NCBI GenBank assembly: GCA_016297265.1
Contig: JAEDHB010000039.1
Coordinates: 1 to 13,505, forward strand
Direction: 5' to 3'
Origin: Butyrivibrio sp.
GTDB taxonomy: Bacteria; Bacillota; Clostridia; Lachnospirales; Lachnospiraceae
Length of the DNA: 13,505 nucleotides
Part shown: one piece after another, positions 1 to 6,260 of the stretch
Layout of the letters: each line of letters starts with the position of its first letter
Position numbering within the stretch: position 1 is the stretch's first letter
Notes under the pieces: model-generated
The model's database searches: none
The model's input: the letters and a program-made list of their open reading frames with translations, nothing else
What the model was told of the DNA's origin: nothing
Made by a program: the position numbers and the translations under genes

Positions 1-149
1 GTGAACACCAAAATAAATAGAATATAATGCTTTGTATTGAGATTAGCACATGACATCGCCTTTGTAAATAGATATCAAGTGAGCAATTTATGACAAGGAA
101 TTTGCACAAATTTACTTAAGAAAAATAAGTACACTATGAGTATTATTCA

Positions 150-185
150 AATAAAGGATGGTCACTATAGTTAAAGTAACCATCC
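150..185 (-). terminator. Probable terminator of the membrane acyltransferase gene
   Basis: An inverted repeat lies just past the acyltransferase stop codon. GGATGGT (156-162) pairs with ACCATCC (179-185), and a further ACT/AGT pairing follows inside after one mismatch. On the minus strand the hairpin is followed by TTTATTTG, a modest U-rich tail. Position and structure fit a Rho-independent terminator, but the interrupted U-tract makes it a weak one. Confidence 0.55.
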
Positions 186-218
186 TCATATACGTTCATT
201 TTATTGACTGTTATTTGA

Positions 219-1244
219 TTAATTTCGATTCTCTTTTAAATCATCAGTTTCAATTACCTTTTCTTTTTTTATAAATCTGTCCGGTGTCAGGAAACAGACG
301 GGAAATGAGAATGGTTTTAAATATAGAATTAGTGCATATGGTATCATCAAAAACAACCATATAAGAATAGTTTTTCTGTCATATAAAACATATTTAGCTA
401 ATATGCCCAGATCAACAGGAATTTGGATAAGTGGCCTGTGCCAAAAATATACCTGCAATGTATTCTGTCCGCCAACGGTGATAAACTTATGTGGTTTTGT
501 TGGCATTATCATAATAAAAGCCCAACCCATTATTAGAGCGATAGCATAGCATAGAAGCTGCATTGCCCATCCATAATTCCATATTTCCGTCTTAAACGCA
601 TTTCTTCCAGTGAAAATGTATCGCAAAAAATAGAGTTTATCCTTAAAAAACCAAAAACACAATGCTGCAATTATCAATATGATTAAGCCTGCAAACTTAC
701 AATATTTGTTTTGTGCCTGTTTTTCGATTTTTTCCCTGGATACTATAACTCCCAATAAATAGAATGGGTAAAATTTAATACACCTTGCTAATACAAACTC
801 ATCGGTAAGTGTCCTATCATATCCTGCAAACAATGCCAGAATTGTAAAAATCACGAGAATATATTTTAAATTAAGGTTTCTGATACAATATGTAATCAGT
901 ATATACACAGCCAATGCAAAAATAAACCATGGGGCTTCGCCTTCAACGAATAATTGCAGACCTCGCATACGACCGAGAAGCGAATAAACTATAAAAATAA
1001 AAATTTTATACGCACAGTATATTGCAAAATAACTAACACATTTCTGTGGTATTTTTTTGGGGGAAAAGAACATCCCAGAAATAAAAATGAATAACGGCAT
1101 GTGGAATGAGTAAATGAACAAAAGTGAACTGCTAAAAATGTGAGACGACTCTGTTCCCCATATCGTTGCATGTCCTATAACAACAAGAATCATCAAAAAA
1201 AATTTTGCATTATCCCAAAGTGCTGCTCTCGATTTTTCTTTCAT
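219..1244 (-). CDS. Membrane acyltransferase, acyltransferase-3 family
   Basis: Integral membrane protein of 341 residues with about ten hydrophobic segments. It resembles the acyltransferase-3 family (O-acetyltransferases that modify exopolysaccharide, peptidoglycan or other cell-surface sugars). The N-terminal part carries the family hallmark: WDNAKFF, then a membrane segment with VVIGH (His25, the usual catalytic histidine), then FHMPLFIFISG. The later GGQNTLQVYFWH also fits. The frame stays open upstream to an ATG at 1367, but I place the start at 1244. There GGGGGA precedes the ATG at good spacing, the protein then begins directly with the family motif, and a predicted promoter (1308-1336) lies inside the longer version. 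It diverges from an XRE regulator, which may control it. The sugar acceptor cannot be told from sequence. Confidence 0.85.
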   Translation of the reverse strand: MKEKSRAALWDNAKFFLMILVVIGHATIWGTESSHIFSSSLLFIYSFHMPLFIFISGMFFSPKKIPQKCVSYFAIYCAYKIFIFIVYSLLGRMRGLQLFVEGEAPWFIFALAVYILITYCIRNLNLKYILVIFTILALFAGYDRTLTDEFVLARCIKFYPFYLLGVIVSREKIEKQAQNKYCKFAGLIILIIAALCFWFFKDKLYFLRYIFTGRNAFKTEIWNYGWAMQLLCYAIALIMGWAFIMIMPTKPHKFITVGGQNTLQVYFWHRPLIQIPVDLGILAKYVLYDRKTILIWLFLMIPYALILYLKPFSFPVCFLTPDRFIKKEKVIETDDLKENRN

Positions 1245-1307
1245 CGCAAATTTCCCCCAAAAAAGCTTACTATTTGTTTTACACTTCACTAGCCTTTCAA
1301 TATTTAT

Positions 1308-1336
1308 AGTATATCTGATTAGTTCTTTGATATCAA
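1308..1336 (-). promoter_or_regulatory. Predicted promoter of the acyltransferase gene
   Basis: On the minus strand TTGATA (1336-1331) is followed after 17 bases by TATACT (1313-1308). This gives a leader of about 55 bases before the ATG at 1244. The -35 box is half of the palindrome TTGATATCAA (1327-1336), which also supplies the -35 of the opposite promoter. Prediction from sequence only. Confidence 0.5.
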
Positions 1337-1354
1337 TAGTCTGTTGGATAAAAT
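1327..1354 (+). promoter_or_regulatory. Predicted promoter of the XRE regulator gene
   Basis: TTGATA (1327-1332), 16 bases, then TAAAAT (1349-1354), giving a leader of about 40 bases. Its -35 box overlaps the opposite promoter's -35 box within the palindrome TTGATATCAA, so both transcripts diverge from one site. A repressor bound there could block both genes; the XRE protein is the obvious candidate (inference). Confidence 0.4.
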
Positions 1355-1403
1355 GAACAGTATCCATAGACTTAATTATATTAATATTTGAAAGGAATAA
1401 TAT

Positions 1404-1751
1404 ATGAGTGACCTTACAATCAAGCTTGGAAAACGTATAAGAAGTTATAGACTGAAACAGGGGTTAAGTCAGGAAAGACTTGCCGAATATTCAGGCTGTC
1501 ACCCCACATATATAGGACAGATAGAGCGTGGAGAAAAGAATGCCACAATGGACAGTATTGAACGTATTTGTACAGCACTTAACATATCTATGTCAGAACT
1601 GTTTGATAAAATATCATCCCACGAATGTGATGAAACGGCTATTCCTCTTAAATGTTATGAATTACTGTTGACAAAGACTAAGAACGACCAACAAAGACTT
1701 TACAATATATTATTGGAAATAGAAAAATACAGAAACAATTCTAAACAATAA
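1404..1751 (+). CDS. XRE-family transcriptional regulator
   Basis: Small DNA-binding protein of 115 residues. Residues 8-66 form a typical Cro/C1-type helix-turn-helix: the recognition region runs through LSQERLAEYSGC and then TYIGQIERGEKN, followed by SIERICTALNIS. The short C-terminal tail (70-115) is polar and lacks a metabolite-binding or peptidase domain. Length and layout resemble SinR-like or stand-alone phage-type repressors. AAAGGA (1391-1396) is the ribosome binding site. It diverges from the acyltransferase gene with an overlapping predicted promoter, so autoregulation and control of the acyltransferase are likely but inferred. No toxin partner is visible. Confidence 0.9.
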   Translation: MSDLTIKLGKRIRSYRLKQGLSQERLAEYSGCHPTYIGQIERGEKNATMDSIERICTALNISMSELFDKISSHECDETAIPLKCYELLLTKTKNDQQRLYNILLEIEKYRNNSKQ

Positions 1752-1830
1752 TCTATTATTCCGAACAAATTATTCTCGTATTCATAAATTCATTCATCCG
1801 TAATGTCATATTGTTTTATGCAATAAAAAA

Positions 1831-2095
1831 CCATGCGTTCTGCGTTGAACACCGTCTGACATCCGTTACCGGCAAGAAACAACTCAATCCAGGCGCCCTT
1901 GCGTCACATAGAAGGTTCCACTTAATGCTGCTTCGTTCCCGACCTGACATGGTTCGTAGATTTCTATTGCGCAAGACCCAAATCTCAACGTCATCCAAAC
2001 CGGGCAGCAATGACAAACAAGTGCCCGCAACAGAACATCACCCCTGCTATAGCGGATTTCAGGTACAGGGAGCCGCTAATTCCCCGGCTGCATGG
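1831..2095 (-). ncRNA. ffs: Signal recognition particle RNA, large bacterial type
   Basis: RNA component of the signal recognition particle, which with Ffh targets nascent membrane and secreted proteins. Read on the minus strand, the region holds the SRP domain IV core TCAGGTCGGGAACGAAGCAG (about 1931-1953): a GGAA tetraloop flanked by the conserved asymmetric loops. The tetraloop-closing pair is G-C where many SRP RNAs have C-G, a compensated change. The 5' end holds an Alu-type domain (GCCGGGGAATTAGCGGC, then CTGTACC). The ends CCATGC and GCATGG pair with each other and set the length at about 265 nt. A T6 tract (1830-1825) directly follows and should end transcription. A consensus promoter starts it at about 2095. 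tadA lies upstream on the same strand, the classic Firmicutes neighbour, with yccF in between. Boundaries are good to a few bases. Confidence 0.95.
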
Positions 2096-2101
2096 ACTTT
2101 A

Positions 2102-2130
2102 ATTATATCCATATTCATTCCTTATGTCAA
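2102..2130 (-). promoter_or_regulatory. Strong consensus promoter of the SRP RNA gene
   Basis: Minus strand: TTGACA (2130-2125), exactly 17 bases, TATAAT (2107-2102). Both boxes match the housekeeping sigma consensus perfectly. The -10 box ends six bases before the first paired base of the SRP RNA. This fits a highly transcribed stable RNA. Confidence 0.92.
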
Positions 2131-2166
2131 GGCATACCGAATTAAGAATGGGACAACGGAAAAATA

Positions 2167-2195
2167 TTGCACAAATCGACAAAATATGATAGTAT
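2167..2195 (+). promoter_or_regulatory. Predicted promoter of yccF
   Basis: TTGCAC (2167-2172), 17 bases, TAGTAT (2190-2195), predicting a very short leader of about 20 bases that contains the AAGGAG ribosome binding site (2209-2214). It diverges from the SRP RNA promoter. Prediction only. Confidence 0.4.
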
Positions 2196-2220
2196 TTTCA
2201 GAAAAAATAAGGAGAAAAAA

Positions 2221-2586
2221 ATGAAAACATTAGGAAATATTATTTGGCTAATTTTTGGCGGTTTATTCAGTTCCATATCCTGGCTGTTTCTCGGAATCGT
2301 ATGGTGTGTTACAATTATCGGCATTCCAATCGGTCTTCAGTGTTTTAAGTTTGCAGGTCTTGTCCTCTGGCCATTCGGCAAGGATATTGAATACACCAAC
2401 AGTACCGGTAAAATATTTCTCAATGTACTCTGGATATTATTCGGAGGACTTGAGATGGCATTATTCGAATTCGTTCTCGGAATACTTTTTTGCATCACCA
2501 TTATCGGTATTCCTTTCGGAAAACAATATTTCAAAATCGGAAAACTTGCTTTTATGCCTCTCGGCGCAAAAGTTGTTAAAAAGTAA
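2221..2586 (+). CDS. yccF: YccF-family inner membrane protein with two internal repeats
   Basis: Small membrane protein of 121 residues made of two tandem copies of the YccF (DUF307) unit. Copy 1 spans residues 6-53 and copy 2 residues 68-115. Each has two hydrophobic stretches with the shared core C-x-T-I-I-G-I-P-x-G, then FK and a terminal P-x-G. The linker (54-67) is polar. The biochemical role of YccF is not established. I start at 2221, where AAGGAG lies six bases upstream; the frame is open back to 2167 but that stretch has no ribosome binding site and carries the predicted promoter. The gene sits opposite in direction to its neighbours, between the SRP RNA and tadA. Confidence 0.92.
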   Translation: MKTLGNIIWLIFGGLFSSISWLFLGIVWCVTIIGIPIGLQCFKFAGLVLWPFGKDIEYTNSTGKIFLNVLWILFGGLEMALFEFVLGILFCITIIGIPFGKQYFKIGKLAFMPLGAKVVKK

Positions 2587-2591
2587 ACGGC

Positions 2592-2628
2592 AAAGAGCTC
2601 AGGATTTTTTAGAAATTCTGAGCTCTTT
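2592..2628. terminator. Bidirectional hairpin between yccF and tadA
   Basis: AAAGAGCTCAG (2592-2602) and CTGAGCTCTTT (2618-2628) are a perfect 11-bp inverted repeat, and pairing continues inward through GATTT/AAATT with one G-T pair. It lies between convergent yccF and tadA and takes in the last codons and TGA stop of tadA. The U-rich ends are only three bases each way, so termination may be incomplete. It most likely serves both genes. Confidence 0.6.
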
Positions 2629-3072
2629 AAAAAAATCCTGCATGATTTTCTGACATTCTTCCTGCAAAACTCCTTTTTCTATCTCAACCTGATGATTAAG
2701 CTTTTCCAATTGCAAAATATTTATTACCGAGCCGGCACACCCGGCCTTACTGTTCATTGTTCCCATAACCACTCTCGGAATTCTTGCCTGCACAATTGCG
2801 CCTGCACACATAGGACACGGTTCAAGAGTAACATACATAACGCAGTCCTCCAGTCTCCAGTCTCCTATTGTTTTTCCTGCTTTGCGTATTGCAATTATTT
2901 CCGCATGGGCAAGGGTACTCTTGTCAGTATTTCTTCTGTTATACCCCCTCGCAATTATTTTTCCGTTATGCACAATCACGCAGCCGATTGGCACCTCGTT
3001 AATTTTCTTCGCCTTTTTCGCCTGCTTCAGCGCCTCATTCATGTAATATTCATCTATATTATTGTATTTCAT
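2599..3072 (-). CDS. tadA: tRNA-specific adenosine deaminase TadA
   Basis: Deaminates adenosine 34 to inosine in the anticodon of tRNA-Arg(ACG), an essential wobble modification. The 157-residue protein has the zinc deaminase signature: HAE (His56, catalytic Glu58) and PCPMC (Cys86, Cys89), preceded by VPIGCVIV. Length is normal for the family. The frame extends upstream to 3198, but the real start is the ATG at 3072 with AAAGGAGA just upstream; the extension (rich in Ile, Leu, Tyr) crosses the predicted promoter. Same strand as the SRP RNA gene, with yccF between them. The 3' end is embedded in the shared terminator hairpin. Confidence 0.97.
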   Translation of the reverse strand: MKYNNIDEYYMNEALKQAKKAKKINEVPIGCVIVHNGKIIARGYNRRNTDKSTLAHAEIIAIRKAGKTIGDWRLEDCVMYVTLEPCPMCAGAIVQARIPRVVMGTMNSKAGCAGSVINILQLEKLNHQVEIEKGVLQEECQKIMQDFFKELRISKKS

Positions 3073-3097
3073 GGCCTTCTCCTTTGATTTAGTTAAT

Positions 3098-3125
3098 TGT
3101 ATAATATCTCCCTGTTTTTTTGCAA
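3098..3125 (-). promoter_or_regulatory. Predicted promoter of tadA
   Basis: Minus strand TTGCAA (3125-3120), 16 bases, TATACA (3103-3098). TTGCAA is its own reverse complement and also serves the divergent acetyltransferase promoter. Prediction only. Confidence 0.4.
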
Positions 3126-3148
3126 TAGATTTTCGAATATGATAATAT
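3120..3148 (+). promoter_or_regulatory. Predicted promoter of the GNAT acetyltransferase gene
   Basis: TTGCAA (3120-3125), 17 bases, TAATAT (3143-3148), with a TG one base before the -10 box (TATGATAATAT). The leader would be about 25 bases. It shares its -35 hexamer with the tadA promoter on the other strand, so the two should compete for polymerase. Confidence 0.5.
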
Positions 3149-3179
3149 AGAATAAAGGAATTTAAAGGAAGTAATATGC

Positions 3180-3731
3180 ATGAATTTTGAATACACAACG
3201 GAGCGTTTACAACTCAAATCACTCAATGAATACTATGCCGAAGAAGTACTTGATTTCTATCTCTCCGGAAGGGATGTCTTTGACGCAGTTGAAGCAGACA
3301 AATCACCTGCGTTTTATACAGCGGAATATCAGGCCAAATCCCTGTATGCGGAGACACAGGCTTTTTTGAATGGCAGTTTTTACCGCTACTTCTGGACTTT
3401 GAAGGAGTCCCCGGATATCATCATAGGCACATGTTCCTTCAGCAATATTATGCATTCTCCTTACAATTGTGCTTTGCTCGGATACAAGCTGCTTCCGTTC
3501 TATCAGAAGAGCGGTTTTGCAATTGAAGCTCTCTCCTGTCTCATCAAAGCATTTTTTGAAGACAATCATATGCATCGGATTGAAGCATATGTCCTTCCTG
3601 ATAATGCAGAATCCATCAAGCTTCTGGAACGCCTGAACTTCTACCGGGAAGCCCTGTGTAAAAAAATGATTCTGATGAACGGACAATATGTGGATCACAT
3701 GAAATATGTTCTCATTAACCCACGGGACTAA
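3180..3731 (+). CDS. GNAT N-acetyltransferase, RimJ/RimL type
   Basis: Predicted acetyl-CoA-dependent N-acetyltransferase of 183 residues. It starts in the manner of RimJ/RimL proteins (TTERLQLKSL, residues 6-15). The acetyl-CoA-binding motif A is at about 101-117 (GYKLLPFYQKSGFAIEA). The typical C-terminal block follows, with HRIEAYVLPDNAESIKLLERLNF at 132-154 (split here as HRIEAYVLPDN and SIKLLERLNF). Relatives acetylate ribosomal protein N termini or small molecules including antibiotics; the substrate here is unknown. AAAGGAAG (3164-3171) is the ribosome binding site; an ATG at 3176 in another frame stops after four codons. The stop codon overlaps that of the convergent downstream gene, with no terminator between them. 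Confidence 0.9.
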   Translation: MNFEYTTERLQLKSLNEYYAEEVLDFYLSGRDVFDAVEADKSPAFYTAEYQAKSLYAETQAFLNGSFYRYFWTLKESPDIIIGTCSFSNIMHSPYNCALLGYKLLPFYQKSGFAIEALSCLIKAFFEDNHMHRIEAYVLPDNAESIKLLERLNFYREALCKKMILMNGQYVDHMKYVLINPRD

Positions 3732-4540
3732 TAGTCCAGACTGCGATACCAGTATCCGAACTGTGCCACGGAGACATTTCCCTTCATACTGAATTTGAAA
3801 GAATTAAACCCAAACATATTGGCAGTGGAACGTTCCCTCCTGTTATAACATCCCGGCACGCCGATAAAATAGCCGCATCCATTGTTCAATCCTGTTTTCC
3901 CCAACAGCAGATGCCTGTACTGATAATATCCGTGATTGAGAAAAGTATTTCCCCTCAATGACCAGTTTGTATTCGGCAGTTTTTCAATATCCTCCGGAGC
4001 TATCTCGACGCAATCATACAAATCATCATCAGAAAATACAAAAACCTTCTCCCTCCGGGATATCAATGTCTCGATGGCATTGGTTGCTGCATCCGTTACT
4101 TCCGAGACCTCTCCCGTATCAATGCTTTCCGTCTCCAACAACGGTTCTTCAATCTCAGGCTCCCCTATTTTCTCCGTACTAAAACCCAGGTCATCCCATT
4201 CGCTGGCATATACCAGGGAATAATTATTTTCCCTGCATATATAAATTCCTCTTATGTCCGAAAAACCCGTTCCCGAATCCTCGATATTGTCAGCTCTGTT
4301 CACATATCTGAACTCACCTTTTCCCTGCTCCATCTCTCCCAACTTTATGCCGCATATCCTTTCCTGATTGCGGTAAAAAAGATATACCGAATAGGGCAGT
4401 TTATCATCCCCATTACATCCGATTTTGACCTGTAGTCTCAGAATATTCTGCTTAACTTCGATTTTTGCAAACCCATTATTCTGTGCTTTTGAATCGTTCT
4501 TGTAGGTGTAAATATATGCCACCATTCTGTTATATTCCAT
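3728..4540 (-). CDS. Unknown protein, two predicted domains joined by an acidic linker
   Basis: A 270-residue protein without signal peptide or membrane segments. Residues 1-115 look beta-rich (KIEVKQNILRLQVKIG; a run of aromatic and charged strands). Residues 120-160 are a Glu/Thr/Ser-rich, probably disordered linker. Residues 165-270 form a second unit rich in Tyr, Phe, Asn and Gly (GYYQYRHLLLGKTG, YFIGVPGCYNRRERSTANMF) and end in AQFGYWYRSLDY. From memory this C-terminal pattern resembles an uncharacterised domain common in Lachnospiraceae, possibly DUF6128; I could not verify this. No catalytic motif is recognised. The start is ATG 4540 behind AGGGGTGG, not the TTG at 4561. It lies 75 bases downstream of rsmA behind an AT-rich palindrome and overlaps the acetyltransferase stop codon. 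Confidence 0.85.
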   Translation of the reverse strand: MEYNRMVAYIYTYKNDSKAQNNGFAKIEVKQNILRLQVKIGCNGDDKLPYSVYLFYRNQERICGIKLGEMEQGKGEFRYVNRADNIEDSGTGFSDIRGIYICRENNYSLVYASEWDDLGFSTEKIGEPEIEEPLLETESIDTGEVSEVTDAATNAIETLISRREKVFVFSDDDLYDCVEIAPEDIEKLPNTNWSLRGNTFLNHGYYQYRHLLLGKTGLNNGCGYFIGVPGCYNRRERSTANMFGFNSFKFSMKGNVSVAQFGYWYRSLDY

Positions 4541-4559
4541 AAAAAAACCACCCCTTGCC

Positions 4560-4590
4560 AATATATTTTGCTTATCCTGTAAAATATATT
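4560..4590. repeat. AT-rich perfect inverted repeat between rsmA and the unknown gene
   Basis: AATATATTTT (4560-4569) and AAAATATATT (4581-4590) are perfect 10-base arms around an 11-base spacer. Outside them TGCC (4556-4559) can pair with GGCA (4593-4596) across an uneven bulge. Reading on the minus strand no U-tract follows, so it is a poor terminator. It lies just upstream of the 270-residue gene's ribosome binding site, where an operator or a leader hairpin would sit. The function is unknown. Confidence 0.55.
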
Positions 4591-4615
4591 AAGGCAGGAG
4601 ATGATTTATGACATT

Positions 4616-5479
4616 TTATTTGATATTTGAAAAAATATTGGATAATTTTGCAAATTCTTCAAGGGTCAGTGCCTCGCCCCTAATCGATGCGCCCCTTCCC
4701 AGCTCTTCAATGGCTGCATTAATCTGTTCCTTTGAAAAATTTATCTCAGGTGAATTATTTAGTCCGTTGGATAATGTTTTTCGCCTTTGGTTGAAGGATG
4801 CCCTGATTATTTTGAACATCAGTCTCTCATCCTCGACCTCCACAGGGCAGGTTGCGTGTTTCTCGAGTCTTATTACCGCTGAACCGACATTTGGTCTCGG
4901 AATAAAGCATTCCGGCGGAACATTGATTACCACCTGTGGCTTCGAATAATACTGAACCGCCAGGGACAGTGCTCCATAATCCTTGGTTCCCGGGCCGACC
5001 TGCATTCTGTCCGCCACTTCCTTTTGAACCATGACAGTTATTGAATCAATAGGTACATGACTCTCAAAAAGACCCATAATAATTGGCGTAGTAATGTAGT
5101 AAGGCAGATTTGCAACCACCTTGATTGGACGGCCGTCGTTTTTTTCCTGTGCAAGCTTTGCAATATCCACCTTCAAAATGTCCTCGTTGATGATGGTTAC
5201 ATTGTCATAATTTTCCAGTGTTTCGCTAAGAATCGGTATAAGTTTTGTATCAATTTCAACCGCGGCAACTTCCCTTGCCTGTTCGCACAAAAGCTGAGTC
5301 ATTGTTCCGATTCCCGGGCCGATTTCGAGGACAAAATCCTCCTTGGTTACACCGGCTTCTCTAACTATTTTTTCGACGATGCCCTCGTCAATGAGAAAAT
5401 TCTGACCGTATTTTTTTTGAAAGACAAATTCATGCTTGTTTATGACCGCCAATGTGTTTGTTGGATTACTTAAATACAT
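4616..5479 (-). CDS. rsmA: 16S rRNA dimethyladenosine methyltransferase RsmA (KsgA)
   Basis: S-adenosylmethionine-dependent enzyme that dimethylates two adjacent adenosines in the 3' hairpin loop of 16S rRNA during 30S assembly. The 287-residue protein has QKKYGQNFL (21-29), the AdoMet-binding motif GPGIGTM (54-60), the acidic VEID and the N6-adenine catalytic motif NLPYY (124-128). The C-terminal RNA-binding part has FNQRRKTL. The frame is open upstream to 5518, but the start is ATG 5479: GGAGG lies six bases before it, and the tatD stop codon ends one base before it. Translation is therefore probably coupled to tatD. RnmV (ribonuclease M5), which often separates these two genes in Firmicutes, is absent here. 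Confidence 0.97.
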   Translation of the reverse strand: MYLSNPTNTLAVINKHEFVFQKKYGQNFLIDEGIVEKIVREAGVTKEDFVLEIGPGIGTMTQLLCEQAREVAAVEIDTKLIPILSETLENYDNVTIINEDILKVDIAKLAQEKNDGRPIKVVANLPYYITTPIIMGLFESHVPIDSITVMVQKEVADRMQVGPGTKDYGALSLAVQYYSKPQVVINVPPECFIPRPNVGSAVIRLEKHATCPVEVEDERLMFKIIRASFNQRRKTLSNGLNNSPEINFSKEQINAAIEELGRGASIRGEALTLEEFAKLSNIFSNIK

Positions 5480-5480
5480 C

Positions 5481-6260
5481 CTAAACCTCCATGCCATACA
5501 TGCGTTTTGCATTTTCACAGGTTACTCTGATTACCTCTTCGCGACTGATGTTTTTTATGCCGGATATCAGATCGGCAACTATCGGAAGATTTAGGGAGGA
5601 ATTTCTTTTGCCACGGTGTGGCACAGGTGCCAGGTACGGACAGTCGGTCTCCAGAAGGATTCTGTCCATAGGGGTATAAGCAATCACCTCACCGGCTTTT
5701 GCATTGTTTTTGAAGGTTGAAGAACCTCCGATTCCGATGTAATAACCCATGTCGAGATACTTTGCGGCTTCCTCTCTGTGGTAGGAAAAACAATGAACCA
5801 CGCCCCCACATTCCTCGGCATGCATAGCTTTCATTATATCGTAAGTATCCTTTGCCGCCTCTCTTGAGTGAATAATCACCGGCATATTAAGCTCTTTTGC
5901 CATTGCAATCTGACGCTCAAAATGATGCTTTTGGTTTGCCGCATTTTCTTTTTCCCAATAGTAATCAAGACCAATTTCACCTATTGCAACTATTTTGTCA
6001 TTGCGGGCAGCCTCTTCTCTAATCCAGGAATAATCCTCCTCCGTCAGATTGGCTATTTCACAGGGATGAATCCCCAGCGCACCATAAATATAATCGTACT
6101 TTTCAACCATCTCCACTGTTTTGCGGCAAGATTCGATTGAAGCACCTACATTGACAACATATTGAATTCCGTTACTGCTAAGGGATGAGAGGAGTTCCTC
6201 CCTATCTTCATCAAAAGCAGCATCATCATAATGTGTATGTGAATCAAAAATTCCTGACAT
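5481..6260 (-). CDS. tatD: TatD-family metal-dependent hydrolase / DNase
   Basis: A 259-residue TIM-barrel amidohydrolase of the TatD family; characterised members have Mg-dependent DNase or exonuclease activity in DNA repair and RNA quality control. The metal ligands are all in place: HTH (His8, His10), GEIGLDYY (Glu95), IHSR (His131), HCFSY (His156) and ETDCPYLAP (Asp206). Length is standard. The ATG overlaps the metG stop codon by one base (TAATG), with GGAG upstream inside metG, so the genes are co-translated. rsmA begins one base after its stop. The metG-tatD-rsmA order is well known in Firmicutes. Confidence 0.96.
   Translation of the reverse strand: MSGIFDSHTHYDDAAFDEDREELLSSLSSNGIQYVVNVGASIESCRKTVEMVEKYDYIYGALGIHPCEIANLTEEDYSWIREEAARNDKIVAIGEIGLDYYWEKENAANQKHHFERQIAMAKELNMPVIIHSREAAKDTYDIMKAMHAEECGGVVHCFSYHREEAAKYLDMGYYIGIGGSSTFKNNAKAGEVIAYTPMDRILLETDCPYLAPVPHRGKRNSSLNLPIVADLISGIKNISREEVIRVTCENAKRMYGMEV

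Noticed and set aside
1245..1367. 41-residue N-terminal extension of the acyltransferase
   Set aside because: There is no ribosome binding site at ATG 1367, a predicted promoter lies inside, and the family motif starts right after ATG 1244.
1811..2224. 137-codon plus-strand reading frame
   Set aside because: It is antisense to the SRP RNA gene and its promoter, with no protein-like composition or ribosome binding site.
4541..4561. TTG start at 4561 for the unknown protein
   Set aside because: The strong AGGGGTGG lies within that extension and points to ATG 4540.
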